Shown here piece after piece: positions 16,567-25,792 of a stretch of 64,000 bases of DNA. Under the pieces are notes generated by a model. That model was not told the origin of the DNA, did not search any database, and saw only the letters and a list, made by a program, of their open reading frames with translations. How positions within the stretch are numbered: position 1 is the stretch's first letter; every line of letters begins with the position of its first letter. The position numbers and the translations under genes are program-made. The stretch covers positions 1,088,617-1,152,616 of the forward strand of contig NZ_GL586311.1 in NCBI RefSeq assembly GCF_000184945.1, written 5' to 3'. This DNA is from Segatella buccae ATCC 33574. GTDB lineage: Bacteria; Bacteroidota; Bacteroidia; Bacteroidales; Bacteroidaceae.

Positions 16567-17706
16567 ATGACCATTGCGGAAATCATCTTGGCAGCAGTGC
16601 TTTTGGCTTCCCTTGCTGCCTACCTGCGCCTTTGGCGGCTCCACCGGAGGAGCATCCGGAGGGTGCGCTTCCTGTTTGATGCGCTCGACAGCGGCGACTA
16701 CACGTTCCATTTCCCCGAGGAAAGTGTGCATGGCAGTGAGCGGCTGCTGAACACTTCGCTCAATCGGGTGAAACTCATCTTGGAACATGCCCGTGACGAA
16801 CAGATGGAACGGGAGAAGTATTTTGAATTCATTCTCGACTCCGTGGACACTGGCATTCTCGTGGTCGATGACGAACGGGGACTCGTGCTGCGCCACAACC
16901 GGGCCGCCCTCGCCCTGCTCGACATGGAGGCCATCACCCACATCAAGCGCATCAAAGACCGTTTGCCGGCCTTCTCTGTCCGCACTTCCCACACCACGCT
17001 CCGGGGCAAACGCGTGCGCATCGTCGCCTTCAGCGACATCAAGGGCGAACTGGCCAATCAGGAACTCGACAGTTGGGCAAAACTCATACGCGTGCTCACC
17101 CATGAAATCATGAACACCGTGACACCCATCATCTCCCTAAGTGACACACTCCTGAAAAACTCCCGGGGCGAGCAGCGCGACGGATTGAACGTGATCAACC
17201 GCACCGGCAAGGAACTCATCACGTTTGTGGAGAACTACCGTAAGTTCACTCATGTGCCTACGCCCCGGCCGGCCCTTTTCTATGTGAAACCGTTTTTGGT
17301 GCGCATGGCCGGTTTGGCCGGTCCGTTGCTGCCGCCGGAAAGTCGGTTGGAACTGAGCGTGGAGCCGCAAGACCTTCTCGTCTATGCCGATGAGGGTCTG
17401 ATAGCGCGTGTGGTGACCAACCTGCTCAAGAATGCCGCCGAGGCCATAAGCCCTCAAGGATATATCAGCATCCGCTCCTACAGCGACGAACACGAGGCGG
17501 TGGTGATAGACATCAGCAACAACGGTCCTCTCATCCCCGACGACGTGGCGTCCCATATCTTCATTCCCTTCTTCTCGACCAAAAGCAACGGTAGCGGGAT
17601 AGGCCTTTCCATCTCGCGCCAAATCATGCGCTTGAGCAATGGTTCTATCACGCTTGTCAGTGACAGGGAGGCCGGACTGACAACCTTCCGTCTCACGTTC
17701 AACTGA
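16567..17706 (+). CDS. Sensor histidine kinase partner of the NtrC-type regulator
   Basis: 379 aa. One N-terminal transmembrane helix (IAEIILAAVLLASLAAYLRL) is followed by a linker helix and a PAS-like domain (FILDSVDTGILVVDDERG). The dimerisation/phospho-acceptor box is VLTHEIMNTVTPIISL (His at about residue 179). The ATPase domain has the N box VTNLLKNAAEAI, the D-like SNNGPLIP and the G2 box GSGIGLSISRQIM. With little periplasmic sequence, it probably senses a cytoplasmic or membrane signal. It should phosphorylate Asp54 of the upstream regulator. Confidence 0.92.
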   Translation: MTIAEIILAAVLLASLAAYLRLWRLHRRSIRRVRFLFDALDSGDYTFHFPEESVHGSERLLNTSLNRVKLILEHARDEQMEREKYFEFILDSVDTGILVVDDERGLVLRHNRAALALLDMEAITHIKRIKDRLPAFSVRTSHTTLRGKRVRIVAFSDIKGELANQELDSWAKLIRVLTHEIMNTVTPIISLSDTLLKNSRGEQRDGLNVINRTGKELITFVENYRKFTHVPTPRPALFYVKPFLVRMAGLAGPLLPPESRLELSVEPQDLLVYADEGLIARVVTNLLKNAAEAISPQGYISIRSYSDEHEAVVIDISNNGPLIPDDVASHIFIPFFSTKSNGSGIGLSISRQIMRLSNGSITLVSDREAGLTTFRLTFN

Positions 17707-17755
17707 CCACCTGTCACAAGTAAAATCCCTCATAAGTGTTTTTAGAAAACGAAAA

Positions 17756-17799
17756 AGTGGAAAAACAGTTGGATATCTACAGTTTTTCCACTATATTTG
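17756..17799 (+). promoter_or_regulatory. Promoter with overlapping 11-bp inverted repeat
   Basis: TTG (17769-17771) and TATATTTG (17792-17799) are 20 nt apart, a good Bacteroidetes promoter for the 17855 gene. The arms agtggaaaaac and gtttttccact (about 17756-17792) enclose the -33 element, so they could be an operator or the terminator hairpin of the kinase operon. Confidence 0.6.
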
Positions 17800-17854
17800 T
17801 CTACCTCTTCCCGAAAAGAAACAACATAATCCACCAATCAATAGAAGAGAAACG

Positions 17855-18904
17855 ATGATACTAACAAATGAAATGCTTTGGGCTGCCTTCGATCTTAGGA
17901 GGGCCGCACCTTGGAAGAAATTGACCGACTCCGACATTTTTGCCGTGAAGCTAAGTTCGGGCGAGACCGGCTATTGTAGCGTCATGGGGCATGGGGGTGA
18001 ACACTACGCTCTCGGTCTTTATATCGGCAGAAAGGGATTTACAAGCTATCTCAACAGCCTCTACCTCGATAATGTCGCCCCCTTTGTCTTCCAGCAGTTA
18101 GCCATGATGTTTGACTGCATCAACTGCGACTTTATGAATGCTGCGGATATGGATGCCAAGACTAAAAGGCGGATACGGGCCTTTGTCGCCCACCGGGGAC
18201 TGAAAATACAACGTCCCCACGGATGGCCCGACTTCACCCGCCACAGTCCTTATCGTATGCAATGGGACATTACGGACGAGCAAGATGCCCAACTCATCAC
18301 CGAAGCGTTGCGTGCAGCCCTCTATATGACAAAAATGTCCGAAGCCTCCCCACTCTCGGAACTTGGTTTTGACCCCATGGGCGAATATCCCACCAAAGAG
18401 GGTGGAAAGATGGTACCACTGCTCACACCGCAGCTTGACGGCACTTACCTTCTCGGCGTCACCCCACTGCCGGCCTATCAGGGACCTACCTATTCCGAGG
18501 CACCTTTCGAGAACGACCTGCTGTCGCACCAAATCGGGAAACTTCCTAATCGGCACACCATATCTTGCCTGTACACCAACCTTCCTGCTCCGACAGGTTC
18601 CGGCGAAGAGGAGGCCCCTTTCTTTCCCGAAGTCTTGTTGTGTGTTGATGAAGACAGCGGAATGGTTGTTCACGTAGAAATGTCGGAACGGCAGGGAGAC
18701 ACTCTGAAACTGCTGACGGGTCTGGGGAATGCCCTCCTTTCGTTGGGCTACAAACCTTCTGAAATATTGATCAATACCGAGCGCACGGAGAGTCTGCTCG
18801 GCGATTTCTGTCGCAGATGTGACATCCGGCTTCGACAAGAACCGGTACTACCGGAGTTGGAAGAAGTCTATCAAGAGTTCCTTTACAATCTCTGTTCAAG
18901 ATAA
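17855..18904 (+). CDS. Conserved hypothetical protein, DUF7309/DUF6930-like
   Basis: A 349-aa soluble protein without signal peptide or membrane segments. The N-terminal half (WKKLTDSDIFAVKLSSGETG, then YALGLYIGRKGFTSYL) resembles the DUF7309 family. The C-terminal part (VLLCVDEDSGMVVHVEMSER, then LGYKPSEILINTERTESLLG) resembles DUF6930, found across Firmicutes and Bacteroidetes. No enzymatic motif is visible. It has its own promoter and is followed by a stem-loop, so it is likely monocistronic. Function unknown. Confidence 0.7.
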   Translation: MILTNEMLWAAFDLRRAAPWKKLTDSDIFAVKLSSGETGYCSVMGHGGEHYALGLYIGRKGFTSYLNSLYLDNVAPFVFQQLAMMFDCINCDFMNAADMDAKTKRRIRAFVAHRGLKIQRPHGWPDFTRHSPYRMQWDITDEQDAQLITEALRAALYMTKMSEASPLSELGFDPMGEYPTKEGGKMVPLLTPQLDGTYLLGVTPLPAYQGPTYSEAPFENDLLSHQIGKLPNRHTISCLYTNLPAPTGSGEEEAPFFPEVLLCVDEDSGMVVHVEMSERQGDTLKLLTGLGNALLSLGYKPSEILINTERTESLLGDFCRRCDIRLRQEPVLPELEEVYQEFLYNLCSR

Positions 18905-18944
18905 GTGGACAGAATCACTGTCACTGAAGATTTAATCATAAAAA

Positions 18945-18983
18945 GTGAGGGGCATGGCATTCTCCGTTGAGTTTGCCCCTCAC
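18945..18983. terminator. Stem-loop after the 17855-18904 gene
   Basis: gtgaggggca and tgcccctcac form a perfect 10-bp stem with a 19-nt loop, 40 bp past the stop codon. There is no T-run, so termination efficiency is uncertain. The RluA start codon is 12 nt further on. Confidence 0.45.
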
Positions 18984-18994
18984 GCCAACAGCTT

Positions 18995-20722
18995 ATGACA
19001 TTGCTGCATCCCCTCCACACCAACATCCCCTTGCCCGAACAGATGAACAATCCGTTTGACTATGAGCCGCATCCGCTCTGCATAGAGGCTGCACGACAGT
19101 TGCAAAACTCGTTTGCCCGGATGTCCGACGAGTGGCAAGCGGAGATAGCCAAAGGTAAGATGTTTGGCATACTGCTTGTCTCAGCCCCCGATGAAGCACT
19201 CCTTTATCCCCCGTCATCTACCCTTTATCCCCTGCCATCTACCACCCACCATCCATCACCTACCACCTACTTCCTCGCCGCTTACTCGGGCCAGATACTC
19301 AACCGGAGCGACTGGGAGGGTTTTGTTCCGGCGGTGTATGACTATCTGCAGCCCGGCGGATATTTCAAGACCCACGAAGCGGAGGTAACGGACATCAATG
19401 CTGCCATAGCCCGACTGGAAGCAGACGGGCGTATGGAAGAGGCCCGCAAGTGTGTGGAGGAATTGGTGGTGCAGCGTCGGCAGACGGTGGCTGACTATCA
19501 ACAGCAGATGAACGAGGCCAAAAGGAGACGGGATGAGCGCCGGCAGCAGGGGGGTATCTTGCCCGAAGAGAATGCGCGGATGGTCAGGGAGAGTCAGTTC
19601 ATGAAAGCTGAACTGCGCCGCATCAAGAAGGCTGTAAATCAGAAAACAACTCTCGAAAGGGAGTATGAAGCGTGGCAAGACGATATACGGCAACTTAAAC
19701 AACTGCGCAAAAGACTTTCCGACAACTTGCAACAATGGCTGTTTGCGCAATTCAGAATGCTGAATGCCGAAGGGGAAAGTAAAAATCTGTTGGAGATATT
19801 TGCCGATACGACAGCCGGTGTTCCGCCCTCGGGGAGTGGCGAGTGCTGCGAACCGAAACTCTTGCAATACGCCTACGCCCACGGGCTTCGACCACTTCAA
19901 ATGGCTATGTTTTGGTGGGGCGAGAGTCCGAAAGAGGAGATTCGTCATCATGGACACTACTATCCGGCTTGCAGCGGTAAGTGTAAACCCATTCTCAAGT
20001 GGATGTTGCCGGACTCGTCGTCCGACTTCTTGCCGGCATCATCTGCACACCAACTACCCTTAAAGACTGCCCCCGAGCTTCCCATCCTTTATGAAGACGC
20101 ATCGATCGTGGTGGTCAACAAACCGGCCGGTATGCTCTCCGTACCGGGTAAGACGGATACTCCGTCTGTCTATTCGCTCCTACGCGAATGTTGCCCACAA
20201 GCCGAAGGCCCGATCATTGTCCACCGATTGGACATGGCCACAAGCGGTCTGCTCGTCGCAGCCAAAACCTCTAAAGCCTATTTCGGGCTCCAACAACAGT
20301 TTACCGACCGCATGGTGACGAAACGCTATGTGGCCGTGCTCGAGGCCAATGGCCCTCGACCATCATTTCATCCTGCTCCAAAGACAGATTCCTCCCTGCT
20401 TCCCAAGGGCGCCATTTCTCTTCCCCTGTCGCCTGACCTCATGGATCGTCCACGGCAAAAGGTTGACCGCGAACATGGCAGACCTGCTGTCACCGACTAT
20501 CAGTTTGTCTCGTCCGACCGTCTCTTGCTCTATCCCCATACGGGGCGCACCCATCAGTTGCGTGTGCATTGCGCCCACCGGGAGGGGCTTGGCCGGCCTA
20601 TCAAAGGCGACAACTTATACGGCACGAAGGCAGACCGTCTCTACCTGCATGCCGAATACCTGTCGTTTGTCCATCCGCAGACGGGAGAACGAGTGGAGTT
20701 TGAGTGCTCCGCACCTTTCTGA
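18995..20722 (+). CDS. RluA-family pseudouridine synthase with long N-terminal domain
   Basis: 575 aa. The C-terminal ~220 residues are an RluA-type catalytic domain: LYEDASIVVVNKPAGMLSVP, then IVHRLDMATSGLLVAAKT with the catalytic Asp in HRLDxxTSG, then the YPHTGRTHQLRVH motif. The N-terminal ~330 residues include a coiled-coil (about residues 130-260) and are shared by the long Bacteroidetes RluA form. It converts uridines in rRNA or tRNA to pseudouridine; the target site is unknown. At about residues 70-90 there is a Pro/Thr/Ser-rich insert coming from a 21-bp tandem duplication (19201-19241), seemingly in frame and harmless. Confidence 0.88.
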   Translation: MTLLHPLHTNIPLPEQMNNPFDYEPHPLCIEAARQLQNSFARMSDEWQAEIAKGKMFGILLVSAPDEALLYPPSSTLYPLPSTTHHPSPTTYFLAAYSGQILNRSDWEGFVPAVYDYLQPGGYFKTHEAEVTDINAAIARLEADGRMEEARKCVEELVVQRRQTVADYQQQMNEAKRRRDERRQQGGILPEENARMVRESQFMKAELRRIKKAVNQKTTLEREYEAWQDDIRQLKQLRKRLSDNLQQWLFAQFRMLNAEGESKNLLEIFADTTAGVPPSGSGECCEPKLLQYAYAHGLRPLQMAMFWWGESPKEEIRHHGHYYPACSGKCKPILKWMLPDSSSDFLPASSAHQLPLKTAPELPILYEDASIVVVNKPAGMLSVPGKTDTPSVYSLLRECCPQAEGPIIVHRLDMATSGLLVAAKTSKAYFGLQQQFTDRMVTKRYVAVLEANGPRPSFHPAPKTDSSLLPKGAISLPLSPDLMDRPRQKVDREHGRPAVTDYQFVSSDRLLLYPHTGRTHQLRVHCAHREGLGRPIKGDNLYGTKADRLYLHAEYLSFVHPQTGERVEFECSAPF

Positions 20723-20817
20723 GAATCAATAGTCTGTGGTGTTGTTTTTCATGTTTTTCCTACTTTACCCGATAAGGGGAAAAGGAGATGTCATGTTTGT
20801 GTTGTCGCGCAAAACAA

Positions 20818-21195
20818 TTAAGGCTTTTCAGTTTTATGCTGCTGAAAAGTTAAGATGGTTTCTATGATATGCCCCGAATAATGATAGACATGTTCGTTGT
20901 CAAACCTTATGACAGTAATTCCATTTTCCTCTAAAAATCTTGTCCTTGCTTCGTCGTACTCATGGACAGCCCTGTCGTTGTGAATATTTCCATCCAATTC
21001 AATGGCTAATTTGAGTGAAGGACAATAGAAGTCCATGATGTAATTTCCGATACTGTGCTGCCTGCGGAATTTCAAACCGCCCACTTGTGAATGCTTCAAA
21101 CAGCGCCAAAGAATTGCTTCGGCTGCAGTAGAATGATTCCGCAACGCTTTTCGGTATATCTTCAAAGGCTTTATATTGGATTTGTCTCGGTACAT
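20818..21195 (-). CDS. DUF559 (Vsr-like endonuclease fold) protein
   Basis: 125 aa. The conserved core is NHSTAAEAILWRCLKHSQVG, then KFRRQHSIGNYIMDFYCPSL, then AIELDGNIH and FLEENGITVIRFDNEHV. This fits DUF559, which has a PD-(D/E)xK/Vsr-like nuclease fold with the acidic DFYC and ELDG positions. Many copies exist in Bacteroidetes; a defined role is not known. It is convergent with the RluA gene and stands alone before the repeat element. Confidence 0.85.
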   Translation of the reverse strand: MYRDKSNIKPLKIYRKALRNHSTAAEAILWRCLKHSQVGGLKFRRQHSIGNYIMDFYCPSLKLAIELDGNIHNDRAVHEYDEARTRFLEENGITVIRFDNEHVYHYSGHIIETILTFQQHKTEKP

Positions 21196-21322
21196 AAGTG
21201 TGTGTAGTTTGGTGGTCTGTGAATTTCTGCAAACGGGTGTTTGAATGTTTGTGTGGATGTGTTTGGGGAGAATGGTGACAATCGGGATATGCTGAAAGAA
21301 GGATACGTTGGGGGAAACGGTT

Positions 21323-21670
21323 GTGACCTTATTTGTCCCACCACCCCTGCCCCTCCTCCCAAGGAGGAGGGGAAAGCTAACGCCGGCAAATGCTTCTTAA
21401 GTGGGCAAGCCCCCATTATTCCATGTGCCATCCTTGGTTCCCCTCCTCCCAAGGAAGAGGGGGAAAGTTAACGCCGGCAAATGCTTCTTAAGTGGACAAG
21501 CCCCCATTATATCATGTGCCATCCTTGGTTCCCCTCCTCCCAAGGAAGAGGGGGAAAGCTAACGCCGGCAAATGCTTCTTAAGTGGGCAAGCCTCCATTA
21601 TATCATGTGCCATCCTTGGTTCCCCTCCTCTTGGGAGGAGGGGCAGGGGTGGTGGGACAAATAAGGTCAC
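21323..21670. repeat. 348-bp repeat element: ~48-bp terminal inverted repeats around a 91-bp tandem repeat
   Basis: The outer arms are inverted copies: gtgaccttatttgtcccacc, continuing through ccacccctgcccctcctccc on the left, with the reverse complement ending at 21670 on the right. Between them the unit beginning g(c/t)taacgccggcaaatgc occurs three times, at 21376, 21467 and 21558, with a period of exactly 91 bp. Each unit ends in a cccctcctcccaagga(g/a)gaggggg palindrome. The arrangement suggests a non-coding, MITE- or REP-like element that expanded by tandem duplication. Open frames through it are by-products of the repeat. Confidence 0.8.
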
Positions 21671-21710
21671 GACAGCTTTCCACAACATTCCTATTCTCCC
21701 CCCCATGCAC

Positions 21711-23048
21711 TCAGCTTTCCGCAGCCGCCTGTACCACCTCGGAAAGTGTGGGATGGATATGCACCATGTCACGCAACTCGTCGATGGTAGTATGCTTGCA
21801 CATCAGTACACTCACTTCTTGGATGAGGTCAGCGCTGTGCGCCCCAAACGCATGGCAGCCGATGATAAGTCCCGAAGGATCGGTCAGAAGTTTAAGCATA
21901 CCTTCGGTCTCGTCCATCGCCAATGCTTTGCCGTTGGCCCGATGAAAGGCCTTATGACACTTGTAGGAGATCGACTGCTCCTTACAAGTATCTTCCGAAA
22001 GACCAACAGAGGCGGCTTCGGGATAGGTAAAGATAGCCGCCGGCATAATGTCGAGTCGGATAGAGTCGGACATTCCAAGGATGCGGTTGACCACATGGAG
22101 TCCCTGCATGGTGGCGGCGTGGGCCAGCATCTGCCTACCGTTGACATCGCCAATGGCGTAGATACCCTTCACGGAAGTTTGAAGATGTTCATCGACTGTG
22201 ATTCCTGAACGGTCGAAGGCGATGCCGGCACGTTCCAGTTGCAATCTTTCCATGTTGGGTTGTCGGCCTGTGGCTATTAGCACAGCATCGGCATCCAGAA
22301 TCTCTTCTTTCCCTTTTCGTTCAAAAGTTACTCCATTTTCCGTTACCGCTTTGACTGCCGTTTGCATCAAGAACTCTACACCTAGCTTTTCGAGTGACTT
22401 GCGTAGTCGCTTGGCCACATCGCTGTCAAGCGATGGTAGACATTCTTTGAGAAACTCAATGACCGTGACACGGGAACCGAAAGAACAGAAGATGCTCGCA
22501 AACTCCATACCAATGACACCTGCACCCACGATGACAAGCTGCTTGGGCACATGGTCAATGTGCAGCAGTTCGGTGGAAGTCATCACTTTCGAAGCGTCAA
22601 GCTGCTTTACCGGCGGCATCTTGGGTCCGGCCCCTGTGGCGATGATGATGTGGGGGGCGGAATAGTGTTCCGTCCCCACCGTCACCGTCCGGGTATCTTC
22701 AAACCGTGCCGTACCCTTGACGAGTGTAATGCCGGGTATGGCGAGAAGCTGTTCCACACCGCTGCGGAGCTGTCCCACGACTGTGGAAAGCCGCTTTTGC
22801 ACACGAGTGTAATTGACAGGAAAAGGATTACTCCCGTTCTCAATTTGTGGGCAAACCGCTCTCACCGTGCGCACGACATCAGCCTCATGGCAAAGCGTCT
22901 TAGTGGGGATGCAGCCCACGTTAAGGCATGTGCCGCCCACTTCCCCTTGTTCGATGATGACTACTTGCAAGCCGTTGCGGGCCGCATATTCGGCAGCCCG
23001 GTACCCCCCCGGGCCACTGCCGATAATAATAAGGTCAGCTGTTGTCAT
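21711..23048 (-). CDS. lpdA: Dihydrolipoyl dehydrogenase (L-protein of glycine cleavage)
   Basis: A 445-aa flavoprotein. FAD-binding GSGPGGYRAAEYAARNG is at about residues 9-25, the redox-active disulfide is in GGTCLNVGCIPTKTL, the NAD-binding motif is GAGVIGMEFASIFCSFG, and the C-terminal HIHPTLSE carries the catalytic His-Glu pair. It reoxidises dihydrolipoyl-GcvH with NAD+. Its start overlaps the gcvPB stop region by 14 nt, so it is the last gene of the glycine cleavage operon and probably dedicated to it, though it may also serve 2-oxoacid dehydrogenases. Confidence 0.95.
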   Translation of the reverse strand: MTTADLIIIGSGPGGYRAAEYAARNGLQVVIIEQGEVGGTCLNVGCIPTKTLCHEADVVRTVRAVCPQIENGSNPFPVNYTRVQKRLSTVVGQLRSGVEQLLAIPGITLVKGTARFEDTRTVTVGTEHYSAPHIIIATGAGPKMPPVKQLDASKVMTSTELLHIDHVPKQLVIVGAGVIGMEFASIFCSFGSRVTVIEFLKECLPSLDSDVAKRLRKSLEKLGVEFLMQTAVKAVTENGVTFERKGKEEILDADAVLIATGRQPNMERLQLERAGIAFDRSGITVDEHLQTSVKGIYAIGDVNGRQMLAHAATMQGLHVVNRILGMSDSIRLDIMPAAIFTYPEAASVGLSEDTCKEQSISYKCHKAFHRANGKALAMDETEGMLKLLTDPSGLIIGCHAFGAHSADLIQEVSVLMCKHTTIDELRDMVHIHPTLSEVVQAAAES

Positions 23049-24444
23049 ATTGCAGTTGCTTGAAAGTCACGATAGGATGCTTGGCCGCCTCCACATCGTC
23101 CACCCTTCCGATGGGCGTGTGGTGCGGTGCCGTCTTTACATCATTGGGGTGTTCCACTGCCTCGTGGGCAATGCGCCGCATTACATCGATGAAACCGTCG
23201 AGCGTGTCCTTGCTCTCCACCTCTGTCGGTTCTATCATCAGAGACTCGTGGAAGAGCAAAGGGAAGTAGATGGTGGGCGCATGATAACCGTAATCAAGCA
23301 GTCGTTTGGCCACATCCATTGTGGTGACACCCGTCGACTTGTCAGCAAGCCCGTCGAAGACGAACTCATGTTTGCAAAGTCCCTCAATGGGCAGGCGATA
23401 CAGGTCTTTTAAAGACTCCTTGACATAGTTGGCATTGAGTGTGGCCAACGGCCCCACCTCCTTGACATGCTCGCGCCCCAGCGAGAGAATATAGGCATAG
23501 GCCCGCATGAGCACGGCAAAATTACCGTGATAGGGACTCACCTCGGGGAAAAACTCTTGTAGGCCGTCGCGCACACCCACCGGGCCGGCTCCCGGCCCTC
23601 CACCACCGTGGGGAGTGGAGAAAGTCTTGTGTAGGTTGAGGTGCATCACATCGAATCCCATGTCTCCCGGACGGCAAACGCCGAGCATGGGATTGAAGTT
23701 GGCTCCGTCGTAGTAGAGCAGTCCACCGCAGCCGTGTATCATTTCGGCTATCTCGGGAATGCGTTTTTCGAAAAGACCGAGCGTATTGGGATTGGTCATC
23801 ATCATGGCCGCAATCTCCTCTCCCTGCTCTTCCACCAGCGTGCGTAGGTGCGTCGTGTCAATGGTGCCGTCGTCCAGACTCTTCACCTCTACCACCTCCA
23901 GACCGCAGACGGCAGCCGAAGCAGGATTGGTGCCATGAGCTGAGTCGGGCACGATGACTTTCAGGCGTCTTTCATCTCCGCGGCTTTCGTGATAGGCGCG
24001 GATGATCATGAGCCCCACCAGTTCGCCGTGGGCTCCGGCAAAAGGCCTCAACGTGAAGGCTTTCATGCCCGTGAGTTCGCAGAGCGATTGTTTTAAAAGG
24101 GTGCATACGGCTTCCGCCCCTCGCACACTGTCGGCCGGTTGCAGGGGATGCAGGTTTTGGAAAGCCGGCAAGGCTGCTACCTCCTCGTCGATGCAGGGAT
24201 TGTATTTCATCGTGCAACTGCCCAGTGGATAGAACCCGTTGTCCACTCCGAAGTTGTTGCCGCTCAGGTTGGTGTAGTGTCTGACAACTGTCAGTTCGTC
24301 GCATTCTGGCAATTCGGGCTCCTTTTTGCGCTGTATCAGCTGTGGAATCTCATAGACGCCAAAGCGGTTTTTGGGCAATGAATAACCGCACCGGCCTTTC
24401 CGCGAGAGCTCGAATATCAGGTTTCCATAGAGTTTGTTGTTCAT
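23035..24444 (-). CDS. gcvPB: Glycine dehydrogenase (decarboxylating) subunit 2
   Basis: 469 aa. It starts MNNKLYGNLIFELSRKGRCG, typical of subunit 2. The pyridoxal-phosphate lysine lies in HLNLHKTFSTPHGGGGPGAG. Together with GcvPA it decarboxylates glycine and passes the aminomethyl group to lipoyl-GcvH. The start overlaps the gcvPA stop by 4 nt. Split P-protein is normal in Bacteroidetes, unlike the single-chain enterobacterial form. Confidence 0.95.
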   Translation of the reverse strand: MNNKLYGNLIFELSRKGRCGYSLPKNRFGVYEIPQLIQRKKEPELPECDELTVVRHYTNLSGNNFGVDNGFYPLGSCTMKYNPCIDEEVAALPAFQNLHPLQPADSVRGAEAVCTLLKQSLCELTGMKAFTLRPFAGAHGELVGLMIIRAYHESRGDERRLKVIVPDSAHGTNPASAAVCGLEVVEVKSLDDGTIDTTHLRTLVEEQGEEIAAMMMTNPNTLGLFEKRIPEIAEMIHGCGGLLYYDGANFNPMLGVCRPGDMGFDVMHLNLHKTFSTPHGGGGPGAGPVGVRDGLQEFFPEVSPYHGNFAVLMRAYAYILSLGREHVKEVGPLATLNANYVKESLKDLYRLPIEGLCKHEFVFDGLADKSTGVTTMDVAKRLLDYGYHAPTIYFPLLFHESLMIEPTEVESKDTLDGFIDVMRRIAHEAVEHPNDVKTAPHHTPIGRVDDVEAAKHPIVTFKQLQYDNS

Positions 24445-25763
24445 AGGGCAGCAAGTTTTACGAGTTGTTCTATTTCTTCACGGGTGCGTTTCTCCGTCAC
24501 AGCCAGCATCAGCGTGTGTTCACCTACTTTCACTCCGCCGAAGATGCCGTTGGCTTCCAGCACTTTCAAGAGCAGGTCTATGTCGCCGTCATAGTCCACA
24601 CAGAACTCATTAAAGAACGGCCGGCCCTCGTAGGTGAGCCGGAAATGTCCCGTCTCCAATAGCCGGTCGCACAGATAGTGGGCGCCGGCATACGACAGTT
24701 CAGCCGCTTCGCGCAGTCCATGTTTGCCCATCAATGAGAGATAGACTGTGACAAAGAGGGCCATGAGTGACTGATTGGAACAGATATTGGATGTGGCCTT
24801 CTGCCTGCGGATGTGTTGTTCGCGGGCTTGCAGAGTGAGTACGAATGCCCGTTGTCCGCGGTTGTCGCGAGTCATGCCAACGATGCGTCCCGGCATCTTG
24901 CGCAGCAGCTTCTCCGTGCAGCACAGATAGCCAACGTAAGGCCCGCCAAACTGCATCGGGATACCCAAACTTTGGGCATCACCCACGGCGATATCAGCTC
25001 CCCACTCACCCGGTGTCTTGAGTACGGCAAGGTCGGCTGCCACGCTGTTCATGATGAGAAGGGCCTTCCGGTCGTGGCAGAGGTCGGCCCAGCCGTCGTA
25101 GTCTTCTATGATACCGAAATAGTTGGGTTGCTGCACGATGACTCCTGCCACGCTGCCTTCGGCCAATCCACGTTCGAGCGCATCTCTGCTTGTAGCTCCG
25201 TTTTCGGCCTCAATCAGGGCAATGTCGAAGTTGTGGAAGTGGGCGTAAGTACGCACCACCGCCAGCACTTTGGGGTCTACCGTGGCCGAGACGAGCACGC
25301 GTCGGGCTTTCTTGCCGGCAGCTACGGCCATCATAGCGGCTTCAGCCGTGGCGGTGGAACCGTCGTACATAGAGGCATTGGAAATCTCCATACCCGTGAG
25401 TTCGGCCATCATCGACTGATACTCGAAAATGTAGTGGAGTGTACCCTGCGACACTTCGGCCTGATAGGGCGTGTAGCTTGTGAGATATTCCGACCGCGCC
25501 AGAATGCTCGGAACGACTGCCGGCATGTAATGGTCGTAGACACCGGCACCGGCAAAACATGTGAGCTGCCGGTTTTGTGCACCCAGCGTGTCGAACAGCC
25601 GGCGCACTTCCGGCTCGCTCATCTCAGAAGGTATGTTGTAGTCTCCTTTGAAGCGAATCTCCTCGGGAACCTCGGCATAGAGGTCGTCAAGCGAGTCAAC
25701 GCCGACTTTAGCCACCATTTGCCTGATGTCTTCCTCCGTGTGTGGAAAATATTTGTAGCTCAT
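24441..25763 (-). CDS. gcvPA: Glycine dehydrogenase (decarboxylating) subunit 1
   Basis: 440 aa. It starts MSYKYFPHTEEDIRQM. It contains the family's FAGAGVYDHYMPAVVPSI, then SEYLTSYTPYQAEVSQGTL, and MYDGSTATAEAAMMA. It forms the heterodimeric P-protein with GcvPB; the pyridoxal-phosphate lysine is in the other subunit. Follows gcvH after 29 bp on the same strand. Confidence 0.95.
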   Translation of the reverse strand: MSYKYFPHTEEDIRQMVAKVGVDSLDDLYAEVPEEIRFKGDYNIPSEMSEPEVRRLFDTLGAQNRQLTCFAGAGVYDHYMPAVVPSILARSEYLTSYTPYQAEVSQGTLHYIFEYQSMMAELTGMEISNASMYDGSTATAEAAMMAVAAGKKARRVLVSATVDPKVLAVVRTYAHFHNFDIALIEAENGATSRDALERGLAEGSVAGVIVQQPNYFGIIEDYDGWADLCHDRKALLIMNSVAADLAVLKTPGEWGADIAVGDAQSLGIPMQFGGPYVGYLCCTEKLLRKMPGRIVGMTRDNRGQRAFVLTLQAREQHIRRQKATSNICSNQSLMALFVTVYLSLMGKHGLREAAELSYAGAHYLCDRLLETGHFRLTYEGRPFFNEFCVDYDGDIDLLLKVLEANGIFGGVKVGEHTLMLAVTEKRTREEIEQLVKLAAL

Positions 25764-25792
25764 AGGCTCATAGCTTTAGTGGTTTCTCAACA

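Noticed and set aside
21323..21670. Possible CRISPR array
   Set aside because: Three near-identical 91-bp units without distinct spacers; tandem duplication explains them. No cas genes are present and no other CRISPR-like array was seen in the window.
21241..22208. Long plus-strand open frames through the repeat element and into lpdA
   Set aside because: They result from the 91-bp unit being repeated and from antisense reading of lpdA; the repeated peptide segments mirror the DNA repeat.
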